Source: Chrysoporthe austroafricana
Lineage: Eukaryota; Ascomycota; Sordariomycetes; Diaporthales; Cryphonectriaceae
Assembly (NCBI GenBank): GCA_001051155.2
Contig: JYIP02000014.1
Coordinates: forward strand, 405,182-469,181
Direction of reading: 5' to 3'
DNA length: 64,000 bases
The notes beneath the pieces are model-generated. The model saw only the letters and a list, made by a program, of their open reading frames with translations, was not told the DNA's origin and made no database searches. The position numbers and the translations under genes were made by a program. Below, piece by piece: positions 11,073 through 21,647 of this stretch. Position 1 is the stretch's first letter. Every line of letters starts with the position of its first letter.

Positions 11073-12293
11073 ATGTCTTTGTTGAACTCAAAGCATACAT
11101 ATCTCTCGCCTTTTACTTCTTTTCTCATGCTTTTTGGCCTCTTTTCATCGATCATAGTTCCTACCTTAGCGGCCACATTGCCCAGCAAACGGGCTACCTT
11201 CTCAGCCAAGACATTCTTTAAATATGTCGACGAAAGTTGTGATTCGTACCTCACAGATGTCAACAATGCTGGCGATGACATGAATGCACTTGTTCAAGCT
11301 GCACAGGACTCGTTCACGTGGACAACGCAAAGCAAGAACACATTCAATGCATACTGGGGCGAGCTTTCCAAAGGCATCGATATCGACACGAACTCTGCAC
11401 TCGTAAAGTCTGCATACGGGAAGCTTGGCTCAAATATGCAATCCGGAAAATACTCACTCTACTGTGACGGTACGGCCTTCAAATGGGTCACAGAGCAACA
11501 AGAAGGGGCGGATAATGTTACAAGGGCAGAGTTCTGGGCTTGGAAGGGGTCTTCATTCAACGATAACTGTTAAGGTGGTCTAAGGAGTGCTTGAGTAACC
11601 AGGTCCATCCTTGGTTCGGCGGGCTCGTTCCCGCCGTACTTATAGACCTTGGGTTCCGACGTCTGCCTCAGGCATCTATTGCACAGCCCCCTTCTTTATG
11701 CAGTTGGGCATTCACCGATCAAGCCCAACGGCGGGTAACTCGCAATGCCTTAATATCCTTCCTTTCTTAGGGCACCCTTAGGCGTCCGTGTAACAGATAA
11801 GGGCAAACCTTTGACCTCGGGCCAGGCGGGCAGCTGGTACATCCCTGAAGACAGGAGAGCGGCGGGTACGGATGCTGTCTACATTGCGGGAACCCAGCGC
11901 GCGGACTACTGTGCGCACCCAGACAACTCAAAGGCCATTGCCGGCGCCTCGGCACCTGGAGAGCCTTATATCGTCCTCTGCAAGGGAGCATTCGACCTTA
12001 CATACAAGACCCTATCGGGTGTCAAAGACACCGCTCAGGCCAAGAAAACGAACCTCGACACCATGACATCCACCGGCGCAGTACTCCTCCACGAGTTCTC
12101 CCATGCCGTCTTGAGCACCAACAAAGCTGCCAACAACCCAGAGATCTATGGCGCTCTGACGTGTGTATTGACGGCAAAGCTCAGCCCTGCCAAGGTCCGA
12201 AAGAACGCAGATACCTTTATGCTGTACGCAATGGCCAGCTATCTGCACAAGAACTCTTGGGTGACAGGAACGGCAGCGGACCTTACTACGTAG
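11073..12293 (+). CDS. Secreted M35 (aspzincin)-like metalloendopeptidase homologue
   Basis: Three exons restore one frame: 11073-11568, 11672-11734 and 11782-12293 (356 residues). Intron 1 uses an unusual GTTAAG donor; intron 2 is 47 nt with a GTAACT donor. The N-terminus has a hydrophobic signal peptide (LMLFGLFSSIIVPTLAA) followed by a Lys-Arg site suited to propeptide cleavage. The zinc motif HEFSH lies at 12090-12104, followed by an IYG...C...NADTF segment typical of deuterolysin/M35 enzymes. In that family a third zinc ligand Asp sits three residues before the Tyr of the YG motif; here that position is Pro (NNPEIYG). The protein may therefore be a poorly active or non-catalytic homologue. 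The gene start is the first ATG with a signal peptide. The spliced model is inferred; without splicing the frame stops at 11571-11573. Confidence 0.55.
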
Positions 12294-12797
12294 TCCGTGA
12301 CATATTATATATCACAGGATGACTCCTACCAGACCGCCTTCATAGATGGTCGTTACAGGATATATATATTGGCTGGCCCTGTATACTAAAAATTGTATTA
12401 AGAGGAATGGAATATCCGGAGTTCTGGGAAATAAATGCCTGGTATTCTTGAGTATATGTTTGAGTGAATCGTCCCTGTGATCGAATTATAAGCCACGTAG
12501 CTCAAGGCTTATTCGTTATAATCTGTACTTCCTGCAAAGTATGTTTGTAGCTCAATGCCGCGACCCTCGGTAATTGGTGGAGCGTTCCACAAACCGGCTT
12601 CCACGGGAGCCGGTATGAGGCAGTATACTGTGCTCGGATTACTTCTTCGACCCGTGTTTACAAAAACTGAAAGTTAACGACCAGGCAGGCTAAACATATG
12701 AATACGAAAGAATGTCTGCTGTTAACAACAATTCGGTACTCAATACACTATACAAAATATCTCGACAAGATGCATAGTATTCTACGGCTTAGAAATA
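12294..12797. other. AT-rich intergenic
   Basis: AT-rich with TATATA tracts near 12305 and 12360; no coding potential seen. Confidence 0.5.
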
Positions 12798-13514
12798 ATG
12801 GCATACAAAGCCTACTCGGTTATCTCTACGTTTATGCTCTTGCTGCATTGCGTTACTGCTAATGGAAAGGTAGATGTACTTCCCAACAAGCTATACAATG
12901 GTACAGTGACCGCACAGACAGTATCTGGAACGAAATCCCTCGACGGTTTAAAGTTTTCATCCACGGCCAATACAACTTCCTACGAATGGTTAGCAAAAAG
13001 TTCCTAAATTTCGGGTTTCTTCAATACTAACACTTATGCTCAAGGTGGTATTTCGATGCCGTGTCCACTTCTTCTCAGAACGAGTTTTCACAACGCCGGC
13101 CCGGAAGGCTTTCCTCGTGGATACAACGACGGGCCTCTCTCTGTTCAGCTTTCTGGAATCTTTGAAAGCGGAATCCTGTTTCGGTACAATCTGCCTATCA
13201 CTAATGAAGCAGTGTTTATCGAGAATGAGGTCGGTCTGTCGGGAGATTGGAAAGGAACCGGGGCCAACTTTACTGGCTCGAATCTTTCTCGTCCCGAGAT
13301 TGTCTTCCACGCAGCTGTCCAAAACCTGGATATTGGTGTGTCTGGAGAAGTCAAATTTCGTTCGGTTTGTGTCCAAGAGTAAAAGCCGGCCTTTAGTGAT
13401 AATCGACTAACTCTAAGAAATAAGGCTGCGCCTCCTCGAAACTTGAAAAGAAGGAGAAAGGAATGCTTCAATTACTATGTGTGTCGAGAAAATTCGAAAA
13501 AGAGTGACTCTCTT
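12798..13514 (+). pseudogene. Broken lipocalin-type Diels-Alderase-like gene
   Basis: Exon 1 (12798-12988) encodes a signal peptide-like start and the opening of a calycin domain. An intron (12989-13044) joins it to WWYFDAV, the family hallmark. Six residues later the frame is lost: the homologous sequence (FHNAGPEGFPRGYNDGPLS...GISGDWKG-like) continues in another frame from about 13105, and the strand expected between (usually ESLTIV-like) is missing, so a deletion that is not a multiple of three is likely. The second frame runs to KFRS at 13364, where a possible intron leads to AAPPR at 13425; after that the match disappears at TAG 13512-13514. Only the first lipocalin domain is present (family proteins are about 370-400 residues). 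Such enzymes catalyse intramolecular cycloadditions in polyketide and decalin biosynthesis. This copy looks dead. Confidence 0.65.
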
Positions 13515-13978
13515 ATATCTGAGTAGCTCCCGGATCCACCTGCACCCCGTATTCTGAGGTGAACCCCACTGGCCGCCACCATATCAATAAGAGCTGGTTT
13601 CAATAAGAAGCTAAGAATGCGAATTATAATCTATTCCAATATTAAGTCGATACTTTGCCTTATTCTACGCTTTTGGCAAGGTACTTCTCAATAGAGTAGA
13701 GTCTCTATCTCTCGTTTCCCGTTTCCCATTTCCTATTCCCTGTTTCCTCTTCTTCTGCCCTCGCTCTTGCGATCAATATCTGTGGAGAAATATAAAGGTT
13801 AAAGCTGATGCACGCATCAGCGATTCGCTTTTGCACGTTTTTTTCGCCACAATATCAGGAGATAGGAAATAAGAAATGGAAAGTGAGAAATGAAGATAAC
13901 TTCTGGCTTTACAAGATACTAAAGAGAAAAAAGGGAAAAGGGAGAGAGAAGAGCGGCCCGCTGGTAATAAAAGAATAT

Positions 13979-13986
13979 AAAAAAAA
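13979..13986 (-). terminator. Pol III terminator of tRNA-Ile
   Basis: Eight A's on the plus strand are a T8 run four bases past the 3' end of the minus-strand tRNA gene, a standard RNA polymerase III stop. Confidence 0.75.
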
Positions 13987-13989
13987 GAA

Positions 13990-14089
13990 TGGTCCCGGAG
14001 AGGATCGAACTCGCGACCTTCGCATCACCAATGTTTCCCCATTTAGGGAAATATTAGTACGACGCTCTAACCAGCTGAGCTACGGGACC
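13990..14089 (-). tRNA. tRNA-Ile (anticodon AAU) with a 26-nt intron
   Basis: On the minus strand the acceptor stem GGTCCCG pairs with CGGGACC, discriminator A. The D arm (GCTC...GAGC), anticodon stem (TCGTA/TGCGA) and T arm (TCGCGAGTTCGATCCTCTC region) all fold. The anticodon loop reads CTAATA-A with anticodon AAT. A 26-nt intron beginning TTTCCC sits one base 3' of the anticodon, the canonical eukaryotic position. A34 would be edited to inosine by Tad2/Tad3; a TAD2 gene lies at 19.2 kb. The exact 3' exon is duplicated at 8038-8073. Confidence 0.93.
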
Positions 14090-15564
14090 AACTGACGCTG
14101 TGATTATGACGTCGTAATGCTCATTATAACTCATTTTTCACGCACGCTAGATTGGATCGGAACGGGGTCGGGATGGGTGGTGATTTGTGGGGTCGGGGCC
14201 GATGAAGAGCCGCCGGAGATCGGCGGTGGGTGGGTCCCCGCGGCCAGGGGGAAAGGAGAAAAAAAAAAAACGACTCTGTGTGGTCGACGTGCCTCATACT
14301 AAAAACCCAGGCTAGGCCTAGGCAGACCGTTGAGGACAGACAAATCTCGCACGACTCGCACGGCGGGACAGGACGAAGCGCAGTTCCTGAGCACAACACC
14401 GGCGGAATCCATCAGGGCGGCGGAAGCCCCTGGACCGCGGCGTGCGGACCTTTGGGCTCCGACCCTCGGCGGGTTCCTCTTCTGGGAGCGCTACGAAATT
14501 GGTTTCCGCCTCTTCTCTGTTGAGAGAGACTTCACGAGCCGTGGTTTTTTTTTGGTTTTTTTTTTTTCTTTCTTCTTTTCTTTCCTTATCTCTTATCCCC
14601 CCCTCCCCCCAAATTTGGCGGGGCGTCTCCTAGTGCCCACTGTACGTCCGTAATTGCCATCGCGACTCTATGACCAAGTGAGCATAGCTCGCCGCCCAAC
14701 GGCGCATCGCCAGGCGCACCGCGCTACGGGGGCTCCACAGCGTACCCGCAGCAATGCAATAGCGTGCCCCTCGAGGTGCGGGCGATGGCAGAGGCAGGCA
14801 GATTGACAGGCCAAGCCCGGGTGCGAGGTGAGGTGATGCAAAGGGGTGGTCTTGGCGGGCTCGGCTTCCTGCCTGTCCTGGCGCAGGAGGGGGGGAGGGG
14901 GGCGGACGTGAGGCGTCGCAGAGTGGTTGGCCCCCGTTCGTGCCGGGCAGCCTTTTCCTCATGTGCTGCCTCATTAGCGGCTCCCCCCCCATCTACGGCC
15001 CCCCATCTTGCTCTTGGCTCCGGGTGATCAGGTGAACATTAAACCGCGTATCGGTCGGTTTCTTATCCTCTCCCTGGCGTCTCTTGTGTGCACGACAGCG
15101 GGGCCCGTAGAGTCAAATGCTCGCCCGCCGCGCCGTTCTCTGCCTGCAGCGTCATGTCTCGGCTCTTGGTCCCCCACGCCCGGTGCCCGCCCAACATGCT
15201 GATGCTTCTGATCATCGTGAACTGAAGTTTGCCCGCTCAGCGTCTTGAGTCCGTCCTACTGATCCGAGCTTTGGGTGGAAAGGGGCTTCGCGACGTGGCC
15301 CCGGTTCCGTGTACCTCCCGCGAACTGAGTCCTGCACTCCTCGGCCGGACACCAATTAGGCCGGCGGTGCGACCATAATCTCAGTGTATACTTGGGGTGC
15401 TGTGTCCCGTGGCACTGCACCGTGTGACGAGACAGGTCCAGAGCGGTGTCTGCTGTCGTCAGAGGCGCAGACGAGGCGCATATATCCCGTCGTGCGCCCC
15501 GCGTCACCGCACCGCCCTGCCCTCCGTCAGCCTGGCCGTGTCTTTACCCCGCCCTCTCAGGACG
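14090..15564. other. Intergenic, GC-rich, T-tracts
   Basis: Overlapping low-complexity frames on both strands; a pair of T-runs at 14546-14568 and polypyrimidine sequence to 14610. No domain or coherent splice model. Confidence 0.45.
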
Positions 15565-16418
15565 ATGATGGTCTCCGTCTCGAGGCTGGCCGGCGCGGTG
15601 GCGCCACTGCTTCTGTGCCTACCGACGGCCCTGGCCGGGACGGGCTTCTCATATACCTGCGCAAGTGAGTCCGCAACCCCCCCCTTCTCCATTACCTCCC
15701 CGGGGGGTTCCTGCTCCGCCACCTCCTAGCTTGTCTTGTAGTAGACTGGGGCGGGCGTTGAGGTCGCCACGAGCAGGCATGAGACCGGGATGCTGACCGT
15801 TAGCAAGATTACTACCTCGGGAATGGCGTCTCGGACTCGACCGGCGAGCTCTTCATCGAGGCGTGGTGTCATGGCGGGGCCGAGCCGGATGGAATCCCCA
15901 GGCCGGGGAGATGTACACGGTTAAGCCTGGCGAGGTGCTTTAAGAATGTGCGTTCCACACATCTCACGATCCCTTACGCATTCCATGCATACTTTTTCCT
16001 TTTTTTTGGGGAGGGGAAGGGGAGGGAGGGGCTAACGTGCTAATGATAACCCTTTTCGTCCAGAACGACGGTGAACTCGAGGCCCTCGACGGGAACGAAC
16101 AGGCGTACAGCGATGTCCCCGCCAACTGTGACATCGAGAGCTGCGCGATCAGGGGCGACGCGTGGAACGGGCCGGTGATGAGCTGCTACTGCCAAGACCT
16201 AGCCGGGCGCTGGAACCTCGCGAGCATCGACCTGGGTAAGTGTGCACACGAGCCGGTCCATCCCTTTCTCCGCCCTAGTGTGAATGAGGCTGAGAATCCT
16301 GTGTCGCGTAGACCAATACGTCGGAAACGAGGGAGGGTACCTCATGTGCGGCGCCATCCTGGGGGAGGAGACGTGCCTGGACCCGTGGGCATCGGCGTCC
16401 GGGGCCGAGCTGAGGTGA
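15565..16418 (+). CDS. Secreted cyanovirin-N (CVNH) domain protein
   Basis: Four exons fit phase: 15565-15664, 15808-15947, 16064-16235 and 16312-16418, giving 172 residues. A signal peptide (ending ALAGTG) leads into FSYTCANYYL. Two CVNH-type halves are visible, each with a C...L/ID-type strand and an N-(N/E)-(D/G)-G motif: SLARCFKNNDGELEAL at the exon 2/3 junction and SIDLDQYVGNEGGYLMC at the exon 3/4 junction. Six or more cysteines suggest disulfides. CVNH proteins bind high-mannose glycans; secreted fungal members are thought to act at the cell surface or towards other organisms. Introns 1 (143 nt) and 2 (116 nt) are long for this window. Exon 2 has a second possible acceptor four bases earlier, rejected because it breaks the domain frame. 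Confidence 0.72.
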
Positions 16419-17290
16419 ACGGTGTGGGAGCGGGAGCAGAAGGCAGGTCGATATAATACCCCGGGGTCAGGTTGTGGTACAGCGGGCTCCAAAACATTCT
16501 AGCGTGGACGGACTGCGCTCATCTTTTACATTTCGTCTAATCCCGTTCAGGGTGGCTTTCTTCCTCTACTCGTCATGCCGAGAGGATACCAGGAGGAGAT
16601 ACGGGCCCTTAAGAATCGAGCCCTGCAGGGGTTTCTTTCGGGCTCGGCGCTGTCTGCCGGCCTTTTGTTTTGATTGCTGTCCCAACAACGCGAGAGCGGC
16701 GCCTGGGAAGGGGATCGTGGCTCGACAGCTGTGCCATGATCGCGCGGCCGCAGCGCGGCCTAGGAGTTCTGAAGCCAGCCTGGTGACGAGCCTCGGATGA
16801 TCACTAGATCCCGGGCTCAATAACACTTTTTCAGCACTAAGCCAGCGGAAATGATTAATGTTTAGATCTCGAAAACTGTCCTCGGGCCCTTTCTTGCTGT
16901 TGCAGGTCAGGCTGCATCAGCGTCGCTACTTGTATGGGGCGAATAGAGAGAGAATATAGTAACATTATTGACACAGGTCTAAAAGCCCACCCTGATTGAA
17001 GTCTGGTCCTGAGTTATAGGGACTCTCACACCCGCGACAGACCTATAATCTCACACCTCTTCCTCAGTCTGTCTATACCACTAGTGTCACCGACATATCC
17101 ACGTCACAATCACACTTTCTAGCGTTGAACAGATAATACAAGCACCACATGGCTCATTCGAGCGCGAAGTCCGTTGTGAATTACAGTTCTTCTATTTTTC
17201 TTTCAAAAGTGGTGAAGAATATCACTCCTCTCCCAGCACCCCGCAACCACCTCAGGCACCCGCATTGTACGTCCGTACAGTGCGGCCTCA
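16419..17290. other. Intergenic between convergent genes
   Basis: Holds the 3' flanks of the CVNH gene and of the minus-strand gene ending at 17291. No coding exon seen. Confidence 0.5.
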
Positions 17291-17751
17291 CTAGTGATTC
17301 TTCTTCTTGGCGGCTTCGCTCTCGTCCTTGCGCCTCAGCAGCTCAGCCTCGTCGTCCTCGATCGCCTTGTCAATCTTAGCACCCCTGGACGGTTCGTTGC
17401 CGTGCATCCTGGCCGGCGCGGTGGGGTCGAGCTCCCCGGCGACCTGCTCCGCCGTCTTGGCCTTGCCGCTGCCCTCGCGAGGGTCGTTCTGGTCCCCGGC
17501 CGCGGCGAGGCGGTTGGCTATGCTGCGCTCGTCCTCTGTTTCGTGGATGCCGTGTGAGCTCCGCTTGTATCACTACCCAAGGGGGGGGTGGGGTGCAGCG
17601 GGATCTTACTGGAGTCGTTGTCCTTGTGGGAGTGCTCCTTGCCCTCCTCGTATCGCTCGGCGTGGCTCCCCGGCTTCTGGGAGCCGGGGGCGTTGCGCTG
17701 GTCGCCTGCCTCGTAGACGGCGGCGTTGCCGACACTGGAAGTACCGGACAT
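17291..17751 (-). CDS. Small hydrophilic conserved fungal protein
   Basis: Two exons, 17751-17610 and 17535-17291, give 128 residues. The donor is GTAAGA; the acceptor (CAG at 17536-17538) is the one that keeps phase with the downstream frame. The protein is highly charged, with no membrane segment. Its C-terminal half has the motif PARMHGNEPSRGAKIDKAIE followed by a Lys/Glu-rich end, a pattern I associate with small, widely conserved and uncharacterised filamentous-fungal proteins. The N-terminal half is Gly/Asn/His-rich and probably disordered. Function unknown. Confidence 0.68.
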
Positions 17752-19216
17752 GTTGGACGGGGAAGGGGGGCTCGAGATGGAATTATTACAAAGATGGAAT
17801 TGTCGGGGCAGGGGGGATGGGGTGGCTGAGACCGCTGGGCTGCAGGTCTAAGGGGGCTTGTATCTGTGGGATGAGAGAACGAGAGAGACAGAGACGAGGT
17901 GGTGGCCCCTTCTTAAGCACGCCGCGGTCTCACGGCTCAGAAGGGGGCCTTGAGGGAGGTCTGCTCATGATGTCATTCTTGTGCTAGGTCGCGGCCTTCC
18001 CTTTGGGAGGACTAGCTTCCGCGTTGACATGATGAGATGAGCATTAGAGCGAGGTAGGGTGACATAACGCCATCGATTCGGGAATATTTCAAGAATGAGC
18101 ACTTTTTAGCTGGATGTCTTAGACACGAGCGGGAAAGAGTGTGACTGAAGCTGCCATGGGGGAGTAGATGCGTCCATCCATAAGACAGCAACGTTCTGTA
18201 CTTGTTCATTCGTGCCATGATCCCCTGGCTACGGCTCACATAAAGCTCTTTCAGGCCGACAGGTGCCTGGGGGTGAGATCTTGACAGGACCTCCAGCTGC
18301 TCGCCCGTTGTGCGGCGTGGGGGTAGGCTGCTCAACGCGGGAGAGCTCACCGGGCTCGTGGCCAGACCCGGGACTCCTCCTCAGCGTCTTGAGGAGCGAG
18401 GAGGTTCTTCAGGGATACATATTCCTCTCAGCCACCGTGTGTGTGTGTATAAGAGACACACGGAGAAAGAGACAGGGAGAGGGAAGGCTTTCAGCTAGGT
18501 GTGGCGACGTGGATGTTTGCGAACAACGATCGTCGTTTAGTGCAAAGGGTCTGCTCCCGCTTAACGGGGGGTGGGGTAGGGCAAACTAGCAGGAATATGC
18601 GACTAGGCGGCATCGGTATGAAACTAGCGCTACGTTTCACCCCGTTTACAGGCACTCTCTCAAAATTTCAACCTCTGTCGGTAGCCAGTGCTTCGCTTGC
18701 CTGAACTACTTCCCTCCCCCCCGACACATTCTGCTACTGGTGATCGAAGCGTCCGTGCTAATCCCAGCTGTCCTGGCTTTTCTCTCGACCCTTTGACATA
18801 TTATTACGATGCACTGATCTCGGCGTCCATCCTTTGTCTCTCTGTCGGAGTGTCTTGCTGTGTGAAGAGAGAGGGTGAGGCCGGGTCGATCCGGTGCGGA
18901 AGGCGCCCACATCGTCATCCGTACAGTCATCCAGCCCCTGCCTGTTGCTGCTGCGACGGAGCCGTTGAGCTGCCTTTTGGCGGGGGCGAGGGTCGTCAGA
19001 GAGGCAGCGACGGCAGCAAGGTGGAGGCGAGGGACGGCGAGGGGCAGCGAGGGGCATCTGCATCTGCCTCCTTCCCCGGGTGCGCGCCTATCTCTAGGCT
19101 GAAAGGCTGCAGGGAAGCAGCGGGGTCCCAGTGACTTCCATTTCCATATTTTTGTTTTTATTCATCTATTTATTTCTTGTCATTTTTTGGGTGAAAAAGG
19201 TTGCAGCCTGGTGAAA
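17752..19216. other. Intergenic between divergent genes
   Basis: 1.5 kb separating the minus-strand small protein from TAD2. There is a GT/AG-rich stretch near 18435 and a pyrimidine/T-rich leader just before 19217. Open frames are low-complexity shadows. Confidence 0.45.
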
Positions 19217-21647
19217 ATGGTGGCAGGCAGCGGGTTCACTGCGTCTGAGGGTCCAGGTGGAAAGGCCCGGGGGCTTCTGGACGCCGTCGTCGCCTTTGTC
19301 GTCGCCGTCTTCCATCCCATCTTTCACGTTTTGGCTTCTGTTATCTCCCCCTCCAAATCAGATCCCAGACCTGACTCGGGGCCCACATCCCAACCTGAAC
19401 CTGGAGGTCAACACCAACACCACCTGGGTACACCCCAGCAAAGCAACAGCGATTCATCTGACGAGAGCCACCCACACCATCGCCATCCCAACGCCAGCAC
19501 ACCGACGCCCGCATCCCCATACGCATCCCCGCCAGCGCGCGACGGCGACCTCGATCCCAACCCCGACCCTGACCACCACGGCGACGACGACGCCGTCGAA
19601 GGTCGCACGAGGATGCAGCCTCCCTTGCAGCCCCAGCGTGTGGCCGCCACCAGGTCCAGCGGCGGCCCCCAGACCAACGGCAGTGGACAGCCCGCCATCA
19701 AGGTCGCCCTGCCACGCTCGGGACCGCCCTGCGGCGCTCCAGGTGTCAAGCAGGAGAACGTACCCGTCGGTGGAGCTGCCGCCAAGCCCAGCAGCCGTCG
19801 TGACCTCGCAGACGCGACAAACGGCTCCAAGCCCCGTGCCCTCGGCGAGGAGCAGGCCAAGGAGAACCGCCAGGAGCAGCTCACCTTGCCACCGCCCGTC
19901 GACCAGCCTGCCACCGTCATCGAGCGGCTGGACCGTGTGGACGACCGCGAGCCTGAGGACCCTGTGGCGGCTGCCGAACGTGCCATCAACCATGGCTTCA
20001 TGAACCAGGCTCTGGATATGGTATGTTGTATTGCCGCTGCCGCCTGCGTGTCTCCTCTTCTCCTACTGTTTACTCGCGGCACTGCACGTCATCTCACCTC
20101 GTGTCCCTCCCTCTCAACCCGCGATTCGCGGTTCTTCCGCGTCTCCCTCACAGCCGCTATCCATCCAGCCAGCCTTGTCTACTACGACCTACTCTCTTCA
20201 TTGTTACCTTCGGCGCACCCCCCCCCCACTCGCGTTCCACCCGCTTGCTGCAGCGTTTCAAACCTGTACGCATCTCTGCACTACCCTCCTGCCCCCGCCT
20301 CGGGCTTTCTTTCGTGGGACTCTTCCATCCCAGACCCTCGACTCGACATCGCTCTTCTACACTTGCCTACCGCCTGCTACTTTGCCAAGTTTCATCCCAC
20401 CCCTCTCCACTCCACTCTCCAAGCCGCAGCAGTACTCGTGCTGACCGATCCTCCCTCCAGGCCCGCCTGTCTCTGAAGACTAATGAGACACCTGTCGGAT
20501 GCGTCCTCGTCCACGACGGACGGGTCATCGCCAGGGGCATGAATGCGACGAACGTCACCCGCAACGGTACCCGCCATGCAGAGCTGATGGCTCTCACCGC
20601 TCTCCTTTCCTTCACTCCCCAGACAGATGTCGAGGACGAGAAGCCCAAGAGGTCCAAGAGAAAGCCTAAGAGCAAGCGGCCCGACAGCCAGCAAGCCAAC
20701 AAGCCTCCTCTGGTCAGGACCTACACCGAGCAGGAGTGGGGTGATGTCGACCCCAGGGATGGCCACATCTACCCGTACGGCCAGAAACTTCACCCCGCAC
20801 CTCGCGTCGACCGTTCCTTGATCAAGGAGTGCACACTGTACGTCACCGTCGAGCCATGCGTCATGTGCGCCTCCATGCTTCGTCAGTTCGGAATCAAGAA
20901 GGTCTACTTCGGCGCTGTCAACGACAAGTTCGGAGGCACCGGTGGTGTCTTTTGCATCCACATGAACTCGGACCCCGCCCATGCCGCCACGGCTCCTGCG
21001 ACCCCCATCCACCGGCCCGTTGCCAACCAGATCGCCCGGCCGACCCTCCCACACAAGCCGGCCTCGTGTGCTTCCTCCATCAACGGATCTCAGGATGGTT
21101 CGGCTGTGAATGGTGGCGAGGTCAAGTCTGTCAATAGGATTACCTTCATCGAGCCACCCATCCCCGTCTCCAACATGAGTATGGGTCACGGCGGAAATGT
21201 GGAGGATGGTTTCGACGCTGAGGGTGGCTGGGGTCGAGATGAGGCAGTCAACCTGCTGCGACAGTTTTACGTCCAGGAAAATGGCAGAGGTAGGTACCAC
21301 GCCCCGCTCGCGCGATGATGAGTTCATGATGTGGGCGCTAATACCGCATGACAGCACCTGTACCGCGAAAGAAGGAGGGTCGCGCAGCTCGCCTCGCCGC
21401 CATGATGGAGAGCCAGGGTATGACGACGCAGGGCACGGCTCTCGAGGGCCTACTCCAACAGGAGCGAGAGGCTCTGGAGCGGGAGCAGGCCGCCGCTGCC
21501 GAGACCCGTTCTGTCGGTCCAGAGGCTGAAGGCTGTGTGAACCCTGGCCGAGACCTCGCGGACGACACAGAGGAAACCCGCGCCTCGGGGGCTGCCCAAG
21601 GAGGGCACTCAGCGCAAAAGTCTCTGCGGGAGGAAGTGGCGGCCTGA
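19217..21647 (+). CDS. TAD2: tRNA-specific adenosine-34 deaminase catalytic subunit, N-terminally extended
   Basis: Three exons: 19217-20020, 20461-21289 and 21355-21647, 641 residues. The deaminase domain starts in INHGFMNQALDM at the end of exon 1 and continues ARLSLKTNETPVGCVLV in exon 2. Catalytic HAE is at about residue 307 and the zinc motif PCVMC follows after a Lys/Arg/Ser-rich insertion of roughly 90 residues. The enzyme pairs with Tad3 and converts A34 to inosine in tRNAs such as the tRNA-Ile(AAU) in this window. The first 250 residues are low-complexity (His, Pro, Ser, Asp) and include a hydrophobic stretch at about residues 20-42. I chose the ATG at 19217; a later start is possible. 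Intron 1 is 440 nt and pyrimidine-rich, long for this genome. The C-terminus is an Arg/Glu-rich coil (APVPRKKEGRAARLAAMM). Confidence 0.88.

Noticed and set aside
14630..14992. 120-codon minus-strand frame
   Set aside because: Pro/Arg/Ser low complexity typical of antisense GC-rich DNA; no splice signals or domain.
18688..19134. 148-codon plus-strand frame upstream of TAD2
   Set aside because: Cys/Ser/Gly-rich, no domain, lies in the probable TAD2 5' region.
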